DNA of 64,000 bases. It comes from an uncultured Clostridia bacterium. GTDB lineage: Bacteria; Bacillota; Clostridia; TANB77; CAG-508. The translations under genes and the position numbers were made by a program. The notes under the pieces were generated by a model, which searched no databases, had not been told where the DNA came from, and worked only from the letters and a program-made list of their open reading frames with translations. Positions 25,411 through 34,846 of the stretch are shown here, one piece after another. The stretch's first letter is position 1. Each line of letters opens with the position of its first letter. The stretch covers positions 1-64,000 of the forward strand of contig CAKPSH010000002.1 in the NCBI GenBank assembly GCA_934183325.1. The letters run 5' to 3'.

Positions 25411-28023
25411 TTACATATCTACTTGACGATTAAATCTTTTACAAATTTGTATAGCAATTGCATATATTATAAGCAATGCTATTATCCACAAAATATACAC
25501 AGGAGGTAATTTGGTTAAATCAAATATATTTGAAATATTTGTAAACACTATAAGTGATGTAATTAATGTAATTACAAGACTTGATATCAATAATTGTTTT
25601 GAAGCTTTACTTTCTATAAACGTTTTTTTGTCTGTTCTTATCATTTGAATTATAAATGTTTGTGAAACTATTCCAAATGCAAACCAACCAGTTTGGAATA
25701 ATGTTGCTTTCTCCACTGTATTAAACCCTAATATGAACCATAATATTAAGAAACATAATATGTCTAATACTGTACTAATACTTCCAAATGAGAACATAAA
25801 TTTTTTTATTTGATTTGTATCCCATTTTTTAGGTTTTTCAATATATTCATTATCCACATTATCAAATGGCATTCCTGTCTGTGCAAAGTCACATAATAAA
25901 TTTTGAATTAATATATGAATTGGTAATAAGGGTAAAAATGGCAAAAATATACTAGCTATAATTACTGACATCATATTTCCAAAATTTCCACTAGTAGCCA
26001 TTTTAATATATTTTAAGATATTAGTAAATGTTTTTCTTCCGTTTATTACGCCTTGTTCTAATACATTTAAATCTTTTTCTAGCAGGATTATATCTGCAGT
26101 TTCTTTTGCTATATCAACAGCTGTGTCTACTGAAATACCAACATCTGCTTGTTTTAATGGTGGACTATCATTAATTCCATCACCCATATAACCTACAGTA
26201 TTTCCATTTTCCTGGTATATCCTTACAATTCTTTGTTTTTGTAAAGGAGATAATTTAGAATATAAATGGCAATCTTTTACTTTTTCTTTTAATTCATCAT
26301 CTGTCATTTTTTCTATTTCTTTTCCTGTTAATCTATTTTTAACAATAATACCAACTTTTTTGCAAACATTCAGTGCAACCCCTTCACTATCTCCTGTTAA
26401 AACTACTGTTTCTACTCCATGTTTTTTTAATGCTGAAATTGCTTGCCTTGCACTCTCTTTTGGTGGATCTAAAAATCCAACAAATCCAATCAAGACCATA
26501 TCTGACTCATCCTGAATTCCAAAGGTTTCTACTCCATGGATTTCATTTTTTTGTGCAACCGCTAATACTCTTAATCCTTCTTTATTATTTTTTTCATATA
26601 CTTCAAAGGCTTTTTTTCTTAATTCAGGAGTCAAGCTTTCTACTTGTCCATCCAAATCAATAAACTTACATATTGATAGAATTTCTTCGACAGCTCCTTT
26701 TGTAATTAATTGTCTTTTTCCATTTTCATCTTTTAAAACTACGCTCATTCTTCTTCTTGAAAAATCAAATGGAATTTCATCTTCTCTTACATATTGTTCC
26801 TTTAAAATGTTCATCTTTTCTTTTTCAGCTCTTGAAATTATTGCTACATCAATTAAATTTTTTAGTCCTGTTTGAAAATAACTATTTAAAAAAGCATGTT
26901 TTAAGACTCTTATATTTTCATTTCCTATAACATCCATATATCTTTCAAGAACAATTTCATCTTCTGTTAAGGTTCCCGTTTTATCTGTACATAGAATATT
27001 CATTTCTCCAAAAGTTTGTATTGAACTTAATTTTTTAACAATTGTTTTCTTCTTTGACATATCTACTGCACCTTTAGCTAATGTTGATGTCATAATAACT
27101 GGTAACATTTCTGGCGTTAATCCAACAGCAATTGTTATTGCAAATATAAGCGAATTCCATAAATCACCTTTTGTTAATAGATTTACAACTAATATTATTG
27201 GTACCATTACAAGCATAAATTTTATCAATAATTTGCTAACATCATCTACACCTTTTTCAAAACTGTTCTTTTCATTTACAGAATTTATTGATGTTGCCAT
27301 ATTCCCAAAATATGTATTTTCACCAGTGCATAAAACAATAGCTGTTGCCGTTCCACTAACTACATTTGTTCTCATAAAACCAATATTAGAAATATCAGTT
27401 ATTCCATCATCTTTTTTTGCAACACTGAATTTTTCTACAGGGTTTGATTCCCCTGTAAGTGATGCTTGATCAATAAATAGTTCCTTAACCTCTAAAAATC
27501 TTACGTCTCCTGGTATCATATCTCCTGAAGATAATTTTACAATATCTCCGGGTACAATTTGTTCAACATCAGTAATTGTTTGAACTCCGTCTCTTATAAC
27601 ATCTATTTTATTTGAAATCATATTTTGTAGTTTTTTTGCCTCTTTATCTGATTTTGATTGTTGAAAAAAAGATATTAATGCAGAGATGATTACTGTACTT
27701 AATATTAATATGAAGGTTGCATAATCTTTTTGACTAGGTATAACAATATCTGTTATAAAAGTTATTATAGCTATCAAAATTAACACAATATTAAATGGGT
27801 TAATAAACGCATCTGCTAATCTTTTTAAAGCTGTATTATTAGTACTTAAGTCAATTTTATTTTCTCCATATTCGTTAATTTTGTCCTCAAGTTCAACAAT
27901 GCTTATTCCTTCATCAGATGTTCCAAGTTCTTTGAAAATTTTTTTTATTTCAATTGTACTATATCTTCTTAGCTTTTTTTCTAATTCTTTTTGCTTTTCC
28001 TCTATTAAATTCTTTTTTTCCAT
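25411..28023 (-). CDS. mgtA: Magnesium-importing P-type ATPase (P3B)
   Basis: An 870-residue P3B ATPase. The ATG at 28023 follows AGAGGTG; earlier in-frame ATGs have no site. Motifs: GDMIPGDVRF and TGES in the actuator, the phosphorylated Asp in CTDKTGTLTEDE near 350, KGAVEEIL, and GDGINDSPPLKQADVGISV. Ten membrane segments are expected, and the C-terminal half (QNLLCDFAQTGMPFDNVD) is typical of MgtA/MgtB. It mediates Mg2+ uptake at low Mg2+. Only ~60 nt separate it from the upstream repeat, too little for an M-box riboswitch. Confidence 0.94.
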   Translation of the reverse strand: MEKKNLIEEKQKELEKKLRRYSTIEIKKIFKELGTSDEGISIVELEDKINEYGENKIDLSTNNTALKRLADAFINPFNIVLILIAIITFITDIVIPSQKDYATFILILSTVIISALISFFQQSKSDKEAKKLQNMISNKIDVIRDGVQTITDVEQIVPGDIVKLSSGDMIPGDVRFLEVKELFIDQASLTGESNPVEKFSVAKKDDGITDISNIGFMRTNVVSGTATAIVLCTGENTYFGNMATSINSVNEKNSFEKGVDDVSKLLIKFMLVMVPIILVVNLLTKGDLWNSLIFAITIAVGLTPEMLPVIMTSTLAKGAVDMSKKKTIVKKLSSIQTFGEMNILCTDKTGTLTEDEIVLERYMDVIGNENIRVLKHAFLNSYFQTGLKNLIDVAIISRAEKEKMNILKEQYVREDEIPFDFSRRRMSVVLKDENGKRQLITKGAVEEILSICKFIDLDGQVESLTPELRKKAFEVYEKNNKEGLRVLAVAQKNEIHGVETFGIQDESDMVLIGFVGFLDPPKESARQAISALKKHGVETVVLTGDSEGVALNVCKKVGIIVKNRLTGKEIEKMTDDELKEKVKDCHLYSKLSPLQKQRIVRIYQENGNTVGYMGDGINDSPPLKQADVGISVDTAVDIAKETADIILLEKDLNVLEQGVINGRKTFTNILKYIKMATSGNFGNMMSVIIASIFLPFLPLLPIHILIQNLLCDFAQTGMPFDNVDNEYIEKPKKWDTNQIKKFMFSFGSISTVLDILCFLILWFILGFNTVEKATLFQTGWFAFGIVSQTFIIQMIRTDKKTFIESKASKQLLISSLVITLITSLIVFTNISNIFDLTKLPPVYILWIIALLIIYAIAIQICKRFNRQVDM

Positions 28024-28057
28024 ATATACACCTCTTTTTAGTATATTATACAATATA

Positions 28058-28089
28058 AAAGACACGAATTGTTTTTTAATTGTGTCTTT
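28058..28089. terminator. Terminator-like hairpin between UPF0182 gene and mgtA
   Basis: AAGACAC(g)AATT pairs with AATTGTGTCTT. T-rich tracts flank both sides. The plus-strand T7 runs straight into repeat copy R2. Confidence 0.7.
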
Positions 28090-28158
28090 TTTTATATTCT
28101 TAGGAAAGTTATCTATGAAATAGTGAGTTTCCTTAGAAAATGTTATTCTTGTTTTTTA
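28089..28158 (+). repeat. Palindromic repeat, short form (copy R2)
   Basis: Begins TTTATATTCTTAGGAAAG, keeps the CTATGAAATAG core and GAGTTTCCTTAG arm, then jumps to AAAATGTTATTCTTG, lacking the ~50 nt that hold the left arm of hairpin 2. Its last bases (TTTTTTAT) supply the stop codon of the UPF0182 gene. Confidence 0.88.
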
Positions 28159-30930
28159 TTTGGCTTGTTTTGTATCTTTTGTTATATCAGTAATATTACT
28201 ACTAGATGTTGTCTTTTCTGCTTTTTCCTTTTCATGTAATACTTCTAATTGTTTAACCAAGTCTTGAAGCTTTGTAATATCTTTGCCAACTTGTTCCCAA
28301 TTATTAATCTTGGTTGATTCATTTAAATTATTATTTGCTTTTATTATAGAGTTTATTAATTCTTCAATTGTATCAGTATTTTCGACTTCAATTTCAACTG
28401 AATTTTGTGATGATAATAAATTATCTAGTGCATCATGTATATTATCTCCTATTGCTATTTTAGTTCCAGATGCAACAACAATTTTCTTTAATACTGGTGT
28501 ACTTTGTGTTTCATTTAATGATTGTTGGTATATTGGCACAACATACAATAAAGTATTATCAATTGGGACTATAACCATATTTTTTATTAATTTTGTTCCA
28601 GTCACACTTAAGGTCGAAATTTCTTTGGAAATTGTTTCATCTTGTGCCAATAAATTATTTAATTGTAATGGACCTAAAATATTACTATCTTGTGAAAATC
28701 TATACATTGTTAGTTTGTTTTCTGTACCATTTGTTGTACCAACCAAATATGAAGTGATACTTTGTTTTCCATATATAGTATATGGTAATACAAGTCCTAA
28801 TTCACTATTTGCTGAATCTTTAGTTTTTACCATTGTGTAATATGGTTTCATTTTTTCTCCTGCTGTTGTCGTTGTTGATGTTGAATACATTGCTGTATCC
28901 CAAACATCATCACCTCTATATAAAACATCAATAGATATATCATGATACATTTTTAACATTTCTGATTGTATATTATATAAAAATTTTGAATATATAAATT
29001 GTCTTGAAATATCTCTTGGTATTTCCTCTGAATTATTAAATAACTCTGGATACATATTATTATATGCCATTGCAATTGGATCTGTTTTGTCTGTTAGATA
29101 AAATTCAGTTTCTCCTGTATATGCGTTTATTAATACTTTTACAGAATTTCTAATGTAATTGATTGTTTGTTTTGTTTTATTATTTTCAATTGTTATTGAT
29201 TGTGAATATGGATATTGGTTAGATGTTGTATAAGCATCTAATACCCACATTAAGTTTCCATCATCAGTTATTACTAAATATGGTTCATCATCATACATTA
29301 AATATGGCATTACCTTTTTAGCTCTTTCAATAATATTTCTATTTATTAATATTGAACTATCTTTTCCTACAAATGTTAATTTTAGATCTTTTTCGTTTAA
29401 TGCCAATACTATTCTATCAAATATTCCTTCTTTGATTCCTCCAGTACCATCATAAGTGTTTGTTGTATTCTGCTTTGAACTTGTTGGATAGTCAAATTCT
29501 TTTGAATCTTTATTTATAACAACTGTATTATTTGTCTCTAATCCATAATAAATTCTTGGTTGTGTTATTTTTTCATCATTAAAATCTTTTAATAAATATA
29601 GAAGATTTCCTGTTTCATCTACTTTAGATGCAGATGTTACAACTGTACCATATCCATGTGTATATTCATAAGTTTTATTATTATATGTTCTACTTTCATT
29701 TGATATTTCTCTTGCAGAAATATAAACTAATTCTTTCTCATACATTGATGGTTTTGTTGTATTATAAGTATAATATCCAGTATTTCTTTGTGTTTCTTTT
29801 AATGTTGATAAAACTATATCTGATGTTACAATTGGTATATTATCTATAACTTCATTATATTTGTTTGATTCTTCTTTTGTCAATGTCCCAGTGCTTTCAA
29901 CATCAATCTCATTTATATTTATATTATAAGCTGTTTTGGTAAATTTTAAATTTGTAGCTATATAATCTTTTTGCTTATCTAATTCGTTCTGATTTACATA
30001 TATAAATTTATATCCTACCATTACAATAAACATAACTACTAAGTATGCCGGAACAGAAAGTAAGCTTAGCATTATTTTTCGTGAATTTTTCTTATTAAAA
30101 GCTTTTATAGCTATGAAAACTGCTACAACTATAAGAACAGCTAGAATTCTATATCCCCATACTGCAATTATTTTTTCTGTTAGACCTGCACCTTTTATAA
30201 CTGTTTTTTCTTTATTGTTTAACGTTAAAAAATCATTTAATACCACACCTTGTGCCTTTATGATTACAAGACCAGCAATTCCAATTGCAATTAACATTAC
30301 ATTTGTTAATAATTGCTTTATAAATGTACTTTTTCTTAGCATTGTACCATCTATTGAGTCAAAATATGCATTAAATACTATTATATAATATATTCCCGTA
30401 TATATTGTAATTCCAATTAAAAGTGTTATATAGTAGTAAATCATCATTTCTAAAAAAGGTTTCTGGAACATATAGAATCCAACATCTAAATTAAATATTG
30501 GATCTAAATCTCCACCAAATTGCGTTGCATTCTTAGCTATCATTATTGTATTTAATAACCATTTTGAAGTTACAATTGCAACTAGCAAAGCTAATATAAA
30601 TGCAATACTTTTATTAGCTAATTTAGGCATTTCTCTTTTTTCTTCCTCAAAAAATTTTTTTAAGCCTTTTTTTATAATTTTATTTGTTACATATATGCTA
30701 ACAAATATCACACTGAAGTTTACAGCACTAATTGCTAATAAGTATTTCGTATTTTTTCTAAATGCAGCTACATATTTTTCTCCAATTTCTAATGTTTCTA
30801 AATAACCGCCTCTATATTGTACATAACTATATAGTGCAAAAATAATTGCTGCAATTAAAACTAATATAACTTTTATCTTGTTCTTGTTTTTTTTATTTTC
30901 CACTTTTTCTGTTTTTATATTATCACTCAT
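28156..30930 (-). CDS. UPF0182 family large membrane protein
   Basis: A 924-residue protein of COG1615/UPF0182. About seven hydrophobic segments lie in the first 320 residues (e.g. VILVLIAAIIFALYSYVQY). A large extracellular domain (~330-860) follows with the family's ARRVMPYL-like RAKKVMPYLMYDDEPYLVI and WVLDAYTTSNQYPYS. The C-terminus is Lys/Thr-rich and variable. Function is unknown in general; it is widespread in Actinobacteria and Clostridia. It starts 23 nt after ftsY, so probably the same operon. Confidence 0.93.
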   Translation of the reverse strand: MSDNIKTEKVENKKNKNKIKVILVLIAAIIFALYSYVQYRGGYLETLEIGEKYVAAFRKNTKYLLAISAVNFSVIFVSIYVTNKIIKKGLKKFFEEEKREMPKLANKSIAFILALLVAIVTSKWLLNTIMIAKNATQFGGDLDPIFNLDVGFYMFQKPFLEMMIYYYITLLIGITIYTGIYYIIVFNAYFDSIDGTMLRKSTFIKQLLTNVMLIAIGIAGLVIIKAQGVVLNDFLTLNNKEKTVIKGAGLTEKIIAVWGYRILAVLIVVAVFIAIKAFNKKNSRKIMLSLLSVPAYLVVMFIVMVGYKFIYVNQNELDKQKDYIATNLKFTKTAYNININEIDVESTGTLTKEESNKYNEVIDNIPIVTSDIVLSTLKETQRNTGYYTYNTTKPSMYEKELVYISAREISNESRTYNNKTYEYTHGYGTVVTSASKVDETGNLLYLLKDFNDEKITQPRIYYGLETNNTVVINKDSKEFDYPTSSKQNTTNTYDGTGGIKEGIFDRIVLALNEKDLKLTFVGKDSSILINRNIIERAKKVMPYLMYDDEPYLVITDDGNLMWVLDAYTTSNQYPYSQSITIENNKTKQTINYIRNSVKVLINAYTGETEFYLTDKTDPIAMAYNNMYPELFNNSEEIPRDISRQFIYSKFLYNIQSEMLKMYHDISIDVLYRGDDVWDTAMYSTSTTTTAGEKMKPYYTMVKTKDSANSELGLVLPYTIYGKQSITSYLVGTTNGTENKLTMYRFSQDSNILGPLQLNNLLAQDETISKEISTLSVTGTKLIKNMVIVPIDNTLLYVVPIYQQSLNETQSTPVLKKIVVASGTKIAIGDNIHDALDNLLSSQNSVEIEVENTDTIEELINSIIKANNNLNESTKINNWEQVGKDITKLQDLVKQLEVLHEKEKAEKTTSSSNITDITKDTKQAK

Positions 30931-30953
30931 TGTCTTTTCGCTCCTTTATTATG

Positions 30954-31859
30954 TTATATTATCGCTTTTACAAAGTCTGTTGCATCAAATTTTTCCATAT
31001 CATCTATCTGTTCTCCAACACCAACAAATTTAACTGGAATTTTATTTTCATTTACAATGCCTAAAACAACTCCACCTTTCGCTGTTCCATCTAGTTTTGT
31101 TAAAACAATTCCTGTAAGAGGTGTTGTTTCTTTAAAAGCCTTGACTTGTTGTATTGCATTTTGTCCTGTTGTTGCATCTAACACCATTAAGACTTCTTTA
31201 TCTGCCTCTGGTAATTCTCTTTCAACTATTTTTTCTATTTTTAATAATTCATCCATTAGATATTTTTTATTATGTAATCTCCCAGCTGTGTCACATAAAA
31301 GTACATCTGCTTGTTTTTCTTTTGCTATTTTTATTGCATCAAAAACTACTGAAGCAGGATCTGTTCCTTCATTTCTCTTTACCATATCGCATTCTGCTCT
31401 ATTAGCCCATATTTCAAGCTGTTCAACTGCTGCTGCTCTAAATGTATCTGCTGCAGCAATAACAACTTTTTTTCCTTGTTTTCTAAGATTATTAGCAATT
31501 TTTCCGATTGATGTTGTTTTTCCAACTCCATTTACACCTACTACTAATATTACAGATGGAATTGTTGATAAATGTAATTCATTATCACATTCGGTCAAAA
31601 TTTTTTCCATTTCTTCTCTTAATGCTTGTTTTACCATTTCAGCATCTTTTATATTTTCCTTCTTTATTTTGCTTCTTAACTGCTCAATTATATGTGTAGA
31701 TGTTTCTATTCCAATATCTGACATTATTAAGCTTTCTTCTAATTCATCTAATAATTCTTCATCAACTTTTCTGAAATTACTAAATACACTATTTATCTTA
31801 TCATCAAATGAACTTTTAGTCTTACTTAATCCTTGTTTCAATTTATCAAAAAATCCCAT
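30954..31859 (-). CDS. ftsY: Signal recognition particle receptor
   Basis: A 301-residue SRP GTPase that docks ribosome-nascent chain complexes at the membrane. The start MGFFDKLKQGL (31859) follows GGAG and matches the family; a longer frame exists upstream. Seen: the N domain, the P-loop GVNGVGKTT (108-116), DTAGRLHNK and TKLDGTAKGG. The acidic A domain of enterobacterial FtsY is absent, as is usual in Firmicutes. ffh and smc, common neighbours, are not here. Confidence 0.97.
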   Translation of the reverse strand: MGFFDKLKQGLSKTKSSFDDKINSVFSNFRKVDEELLDELEESLIMSDIGIETSTHIIEQLRSKIKKENIKDAEMVKQALREEMEKILTECDNELHLSTIPSVILVVGVNGVGKTTSIGKIANNLRKQGKKVVIAAADTFRAAAVEQLEIWANRAECDMVKRNEGTDPASVVFDAIKIAKEKQADVLLCDTAGRLHNKKYLMDELLKIEKIVERELPEADKEVLMVLDATTGQNAIQQVKAFKETTPLTGIVLTKLDGTAKGGVVLGIVNENKIPVKFVGVGEQIDDMEKFDATDFVKAII

Positions 31860-31983
31860 TAAATTCGCTCCATTCTTATATTTAATCAAATGGTATTATA
31901 TAACACTTCATATCTATTTGTCTAGTTTTTAATGAAATATTAATTTCTAACTCTATCATGTTATCTTTTACTTTGTATTGCCG

Positions 31984-32012
31984 TTTACTTTTTATGTCTA
32001 TTATGTTATAAT
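31984..32012 (+). promoter_or_regulatory. Promoter of stand-alone unit 5
   Basis: -35 TTTACT (31984-31989), a 17-nt spacer and -10 TATAAT (32007-32012). Confidence 0.8.
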
Positions 32013-32033
32013 ATTTTTGTATTTATACACCCA

Positions 32034-32060
32034 GAGTAACTTTTGGTTAGGCAGTTACTC
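32034..32060 (+). other. 5' leader hairpin with TGGTTAGG loop (unit 5)
   Basis: GAGTAACT (32034-32041) pairs perfectly with AGTTACTC (32053-32060). The 11-nt loop contains TGGTTAGG (32044-32051), the exact complement of CCTAACCA in this unit's terminator loop. Confidence 0.8.
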
Positions 32061-32086
32061 GTAATTTCCTGGTGAGGTAATTATAA

Positions 32087-32491
32087 ATGAAAAAAAATCG
32101 AAAAGTTATAAAAGGTTGGGTAATTATTGGCAAAGACTATTGGGGCAAAAATATGTATTTTCGTAATGATACAGATATTTACGCCTTCACTAACTCTCAA
32201 ATTCGTGCTCATATTTTTAGCACTCGGAAACAAGCAATTAATAAAATTGAGGAATTAGGTCTATTCAAAGACAAGTACTCCAACTGGCATGTAAAAATGC
32301 TTCATAAGCAGTGGGTTATTTGTTCCAAGGAGCTTCCAAAAGTTTATTTTATTGACAAAAAAGATGGCTTCCACTTTACAACCAACTTGGACGATGCTAT
32401 GTTATTTGAAACTGAAGCCCTTGCTTTGCAAACCTTATACTCATTTGGCTCGCTTTCCTCTTGTAATCATTGGAAAATAGAGTGGGTTTAA
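32087..32491 (+). CDS. Small protein with two copies of a phage-type 'WVI...yF...A..F.t...A' domain, stand-alone unit 5
   Basis: A 134-residue protein with a basic start (MKKNRKVIKG). The first half reads GWVIIGKDYWGKNMYF ... AHIFSTRKQAINKI ... NWHVK. The second half repeats the pattern: QWVICSKELPKVYF ... DDAMLFETEALALQTL ... HWKIEWV. Small phage and plasmid proteins often show this pattern (conserved W/V strand, 'A-x-x-F-x-T-x-x-x-A' helix), with unknown function. The gene at 32775 carries one copy, so the two neighbours are related. GAGGT precedes the ATG. Own promoter, 5' hairpin and terminator; uses a CGG codon. Family recognition is by pattern only. Confidence 0.7.
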   Translation: MKKNRKVIKGWVIIGKDYWGKNMYFRNDTDIYAFTNSQIRAHIFSTRKQAINKIEELGLFKDKYSNWHVKMLHKQWVICSKELPKVYFIDKKDGFHFTTNLDDAMLFETEALALQTLYSFGSLSSCNHWKIEWV

Positions 32492-32506
32492 CCCACAAGA
32501 TATAGC

Positions 32507-32540
32507 AAAATGGATGCTTCCTAACCAGCATCCATTTTTT
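32507..32540 (+). terminator. Terminator of unit 5 with CCTAACCA loop
   Basis: AAAATGGATGC/GCATCCATTTT stem with the 10-nt loop TTCCTAACCA (32518-32527), followed by TTTTTT. The loop is complementary to the unit's 5' leader loop. Confidence 0.9.
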
Positions 32541-32690
32541 ATACTATAATTATATTTTTTTATTAAATAGTAATTCAAATTAGAATATATGTATAAAGAA
32601 CAAATTTCATTAGATGTATTTTACATATTAAATCTTATTTTTTTATTTGTATTCATGCTTTAAAATATAGATTTTAATATATATTTGTGT

Positions 32691-32696
32691 TATAAT
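32691..32696 (+). promoter_or_regulatory. -10 element of stand-alone unit 6
   Basis: TATAAT preceded by TGTGT. No good -35 is seen at 17 nt (TAGATT), so this promoter may be weaker or need an activator. Confidence 0.6.
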
Positions 32697-32717
32697 ATTA
32701 AAGTTCGAATATACACT

Positions 32718-32743
32718 GAGCAATTATGGTTAGGCAGTTGCTC
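32718..32743 (+). other. 5' leader hairpin with TGGTTAGG loop (unit 6)
   Basis: GAGCAATT (32718-32725) pairs with AGTTGCTC (32736-32743). Compared with unit 5, one T-A pair has become C-G and one C-G pair T.G, while the loop TGGTTAGG (32727-32734) is unchanged. Confidence 0.8.
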
Positions 32744-32774
32744 CAATCCTTTTATTTTTGAGAGGAGACCACAA

Positions 32775-33047
32775 ATGAAATGTAAACGTAGAAGCTCTCG
32801 AAAGAAATGGGTCCTTATTCACAGAGTAGATGGTAAAAGACGTTTCTTCGAGGGAATTACTATTTTGCCGAATACAGATTGTTTTTACCTGCATGCCGGG
32901 CGTAACATTGAAGATGCCTATACATTCAACCGCAAAAATGATGCAAGAGAATGCATCGCTTATATCAACGATCTCTATGAAAGTGGTTCGTTTGAAAAAA
33001 TCTGGCACATCGATGGCAAACCTGACTTTCAGGTAGTTTCACTTTAA
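32775..33047 (+). CDS. Small protein related to unit 5, stand-alone unit 6
   Basis: A 90-residue protein starting MKCKRRSSRKKW. AGAGGAG lies before the ATG at 32775. It shows one copy of the unit-5 pattern: KWVLIHRVDGKRRFF, then EDAYTFNRKNDARECI and KIWHIDG. The basic N-terminus and single domain fit a small nucleic-acid-associated or phage-like accessory protein; the function is unknown. It follows unit 5 in the same orientation, with a separate promoter, a leader hairpin of the same design and a terminator of the same design. It probably arose by duplication, but the proteins have diverged greatly. Confidence 0.7.
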   Translation: MKCKRRSSRKKWVLIHRVDGKRRFFEGITILPNTDCFYLHAGRNIEDAYTFNRKNDARECIAYINDLYESGSFEKIWHIDGKPDFQVVSL

Positions 33048-33050
33048 GCA

Positions 33051-33085
33051 AAGGAGAGACGCTTCCTAACCAGCGTCCCTCTTTA
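33051..33085 (+). terminator. Terminator of unit 6 with CCTAACCA loop
   Basis: AAGGAG(a)GACGC pairs with GCGTC(c)CTCTTT around TTCCTAACCA (33063-33072). Stem sequence differs from unit 5 but the loop is identical. It lies 3 nt from the stop of the converging gene. Confidence 0.88.
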
Positions 33086-33087
33086 TA

Positions 33088-34164
33088 TTATTTAACATAT
33101 TTTTCTAATGAATCTTTTTTAAATTGAAGGTCTCCCATTTTATCAGTTGTAGTATATCCTGGTTCTGCATTTATAACATCTGGTATTCTATTTACAACTG
33201 TTCCACAAGTAAGTTCTACTGTGTTTGGTTTTTCAACTGTTATAGTTGTTGTAGGTTCCCCTTCAACTGTCCATACATTTCTATCAAATTCTTCTGGTGC
33301 ATATACTTTACCAATACATTCTGATTCTATTGTAATTTCCTCTTCTGTTTCTGTTGTAACAACAGCACTCATTCCTGTTGCATCTCCTGCTTTTACAGTC
33401 ATATTTAATGTTGAAGAATAAATATCTTTATCATAAGTTTGTGGTACACATTTTTGTGTTTGTGATTTTACTGTTAATCCTAGTTTTGAACATAACCAAC
33501 CATTTACATTCCACATATATGATGGTAAATATTTTCCTTCATCTATCATTTTTTGTCTTTCTTCAGGTGATATTCTATCTACTGAAGCAATATTTTTATC
33601 AAATTCTTCTAAAGTAAGTCCTGCTCCATGAGCTTCAGCTAATGCAATTCCATATTCTTCAACATTATAGCTTGAACTTCCCTTTATTTTTGTTATTTTC
33701 TGTGTTGATCCTGCAATAGATGTGATTAATTGTCCCCAATAAATATCTTGATACCCTGTTCCTGTTATAGTACAATTATTTTTCTTTGCTATTTCATCTA
33801 TTTTCTTTACTAAAGTTGGATTAGAATTTTGTGGATAAAAAGCTTCTTCACAAGTTGAAATTGCATTTATTCCTAATTCTGCACAAAGCATAAAAGGTTC
33901 TTCTAGTTCTGCTATTAAACTTCTTGTTGTAACAATACAAATATCTGGTCTTACTTTTTCTAACATTGTTCTTGCATCTTGTGCTGATGTAACTGTTACT
34001 CCTAGAGTTGTCATTCCTAGTATTTCACCAATATCTTTTCCTACAACATTAGGATTGATATCAATAGCACCAACTATTTCAATTCCCTTTTCTAGCATAT
34101 ATCTCATTGTATATATACTCATTTTTCCAACACCGTACTGAACGGCTCTTATCTTTCTGTCCAT
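33088..34164 (-). CDS. 2,4-diaminopentanoate dehydrogenase-like / dihydrodipicolinate reductase-fold protein
   Basis: A 358-residue NAD(P)-dependent oxidoreductase. The N-terminal Rossmann fold (RAVQYGVGKMSIYTMRYML ... IVGAIDINPNVVGKD) is followed by a domain with TGTGYQDIYWGQLITSIAG. This matches proteins annotated as 2,4-diaminopentanoate dehydrogenase (Ord) of ornithine fermentation. Other ornithine-pathway genes (ora, ort) are absent nearby, so the substrate is uncertain; related homologues are labelled only as dihydrodipicolinate reductase. GGAGG precedes the ATG. Monocistronic. Confidence 0.8.
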   Translation of the reverse strand: MDRKIRAVQYGVGKMSIYTMRYMLEKGIEIVGAIDINPNVVGKDIGEILGMTTLGVTVTSAQDARTMLEKVRPDICIVTTRSLIAELEEPFMLCAELGINAISTCEEAFYPQNSNPTLVKKIDEIAKKNNCTITGTGYQDIYWGQLITSIAGSTQKITKIKGSSSYNVEEYGIALAEAHGAGLTLEEFDKNIASVDRISPEERQKMIDEGKYLPSYMWNVNGWLCSKLGLTVKSQTQKCVPQTYDKDIYSSTLNMTVKAGDATGMSAVVTTETEEEITIESECIGKVYAPEEFDRNVWTVEGEPTTTITVEKPNTVELTCGTVVNRIPDVINAEPGYTTTDKMGDLQFKKDSLEKYVK

Positions 34165-34276
34165 ATCATAAACCTCCTTTGTATTTTATTATACCTGAAT
34201 TATATATTTTTTATGAAATTTTTTCAATTATTATTTGCGAACTTTTTTTGAAAATTTAATTTTAACTATTATTAAT

Positions 34277-34846
34277 TTACTTCATATTTATAATCAATTT
34301 ATTTCTTGTCAATATTGCATCAGGATGTATTACATCTCCTCGTTCTATACAATATGTAGTTGTGTAATTTATTGTCTCAATAATTGCTTGATCAATGTTT
34401 TCGAATGCTAACTTTCTTCTTTTTTCTAAATCATCATACACTCTGTTTTCTTCAACTTTATCTGCAATAAAAATTACTTTAGCCATTAAATCCATATTAG
34501 GATTTCCAGTTGTATGATATAAAACAGCATTTGCCATTTCATCGTCAAAGTTGTATTCTCTTTTACAAATATCTGCTCCTAATTTTGAATGAATTAGTTC
34601 TCTATTTTTTAATTCTAGTTCATCTAGTTTTATATTATATTTTTTAGTATACTCTTCTATTTCTTTATCAGTCATTTGTTTTGCAATATCATGTGCTAGT
34701 CCAATTATTCTTGCCTTTTGAATATCTAAGTTATAAAACTTTGCTAATTCTCCTGCCATTTTCATTACTCCAACTGAATGTTTATATCTATGCTCTGATA
34801 GTTTGTTTTTTATGTCATTATTTATTCTTTCCTCTAATTCATCCAT
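34277..34846 (-). CDS. yqeK: HD-domain hydrolase, bis(5'-nucleosyl)-tetraphosphatase (symmetrical) YqeK
   Basis: A 189-residue HD-superfamily metal phosphohydrolase cleaving Ap4A to ADP. HD signatures: RYKHSVGVMKMAGELA near residue 20, GLAHDIAK near 47, a second His/Asp pair in ELIHSKLGAD, and YHTTGNPNM. In most Firmicutes yqeK follows nadD and precedes rsfS; here it is the last gene of a polA-transglycosylase-yqeK run and overlaps the preceding gene by 8 nt. Confidence 0.88.
   Translation of the reverse strand: MDELEERINNDIKNKLSEHRYKHSVGVMKMAGELAKFYNLDIQKARIIGLAHDIAKQMTDKEIEEYTKKYNIKLDELELKNRELIHSKLGADICKREYNFDDEMANAVLYHTTGNPNMDLMAKVIFIADKVEENRVYDDLEKRRKLAFENIDQAIIETINYTTTYCIERGDVIHPDAILTRNKLIINMK

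Noticed and set aside
28024..28085. M-box (Mg2+) riboswitch before mgtA
   Set aside because: The space is ~60 nt and shows only a terminator-like hairpin; an M-box needs well over 100 nt.
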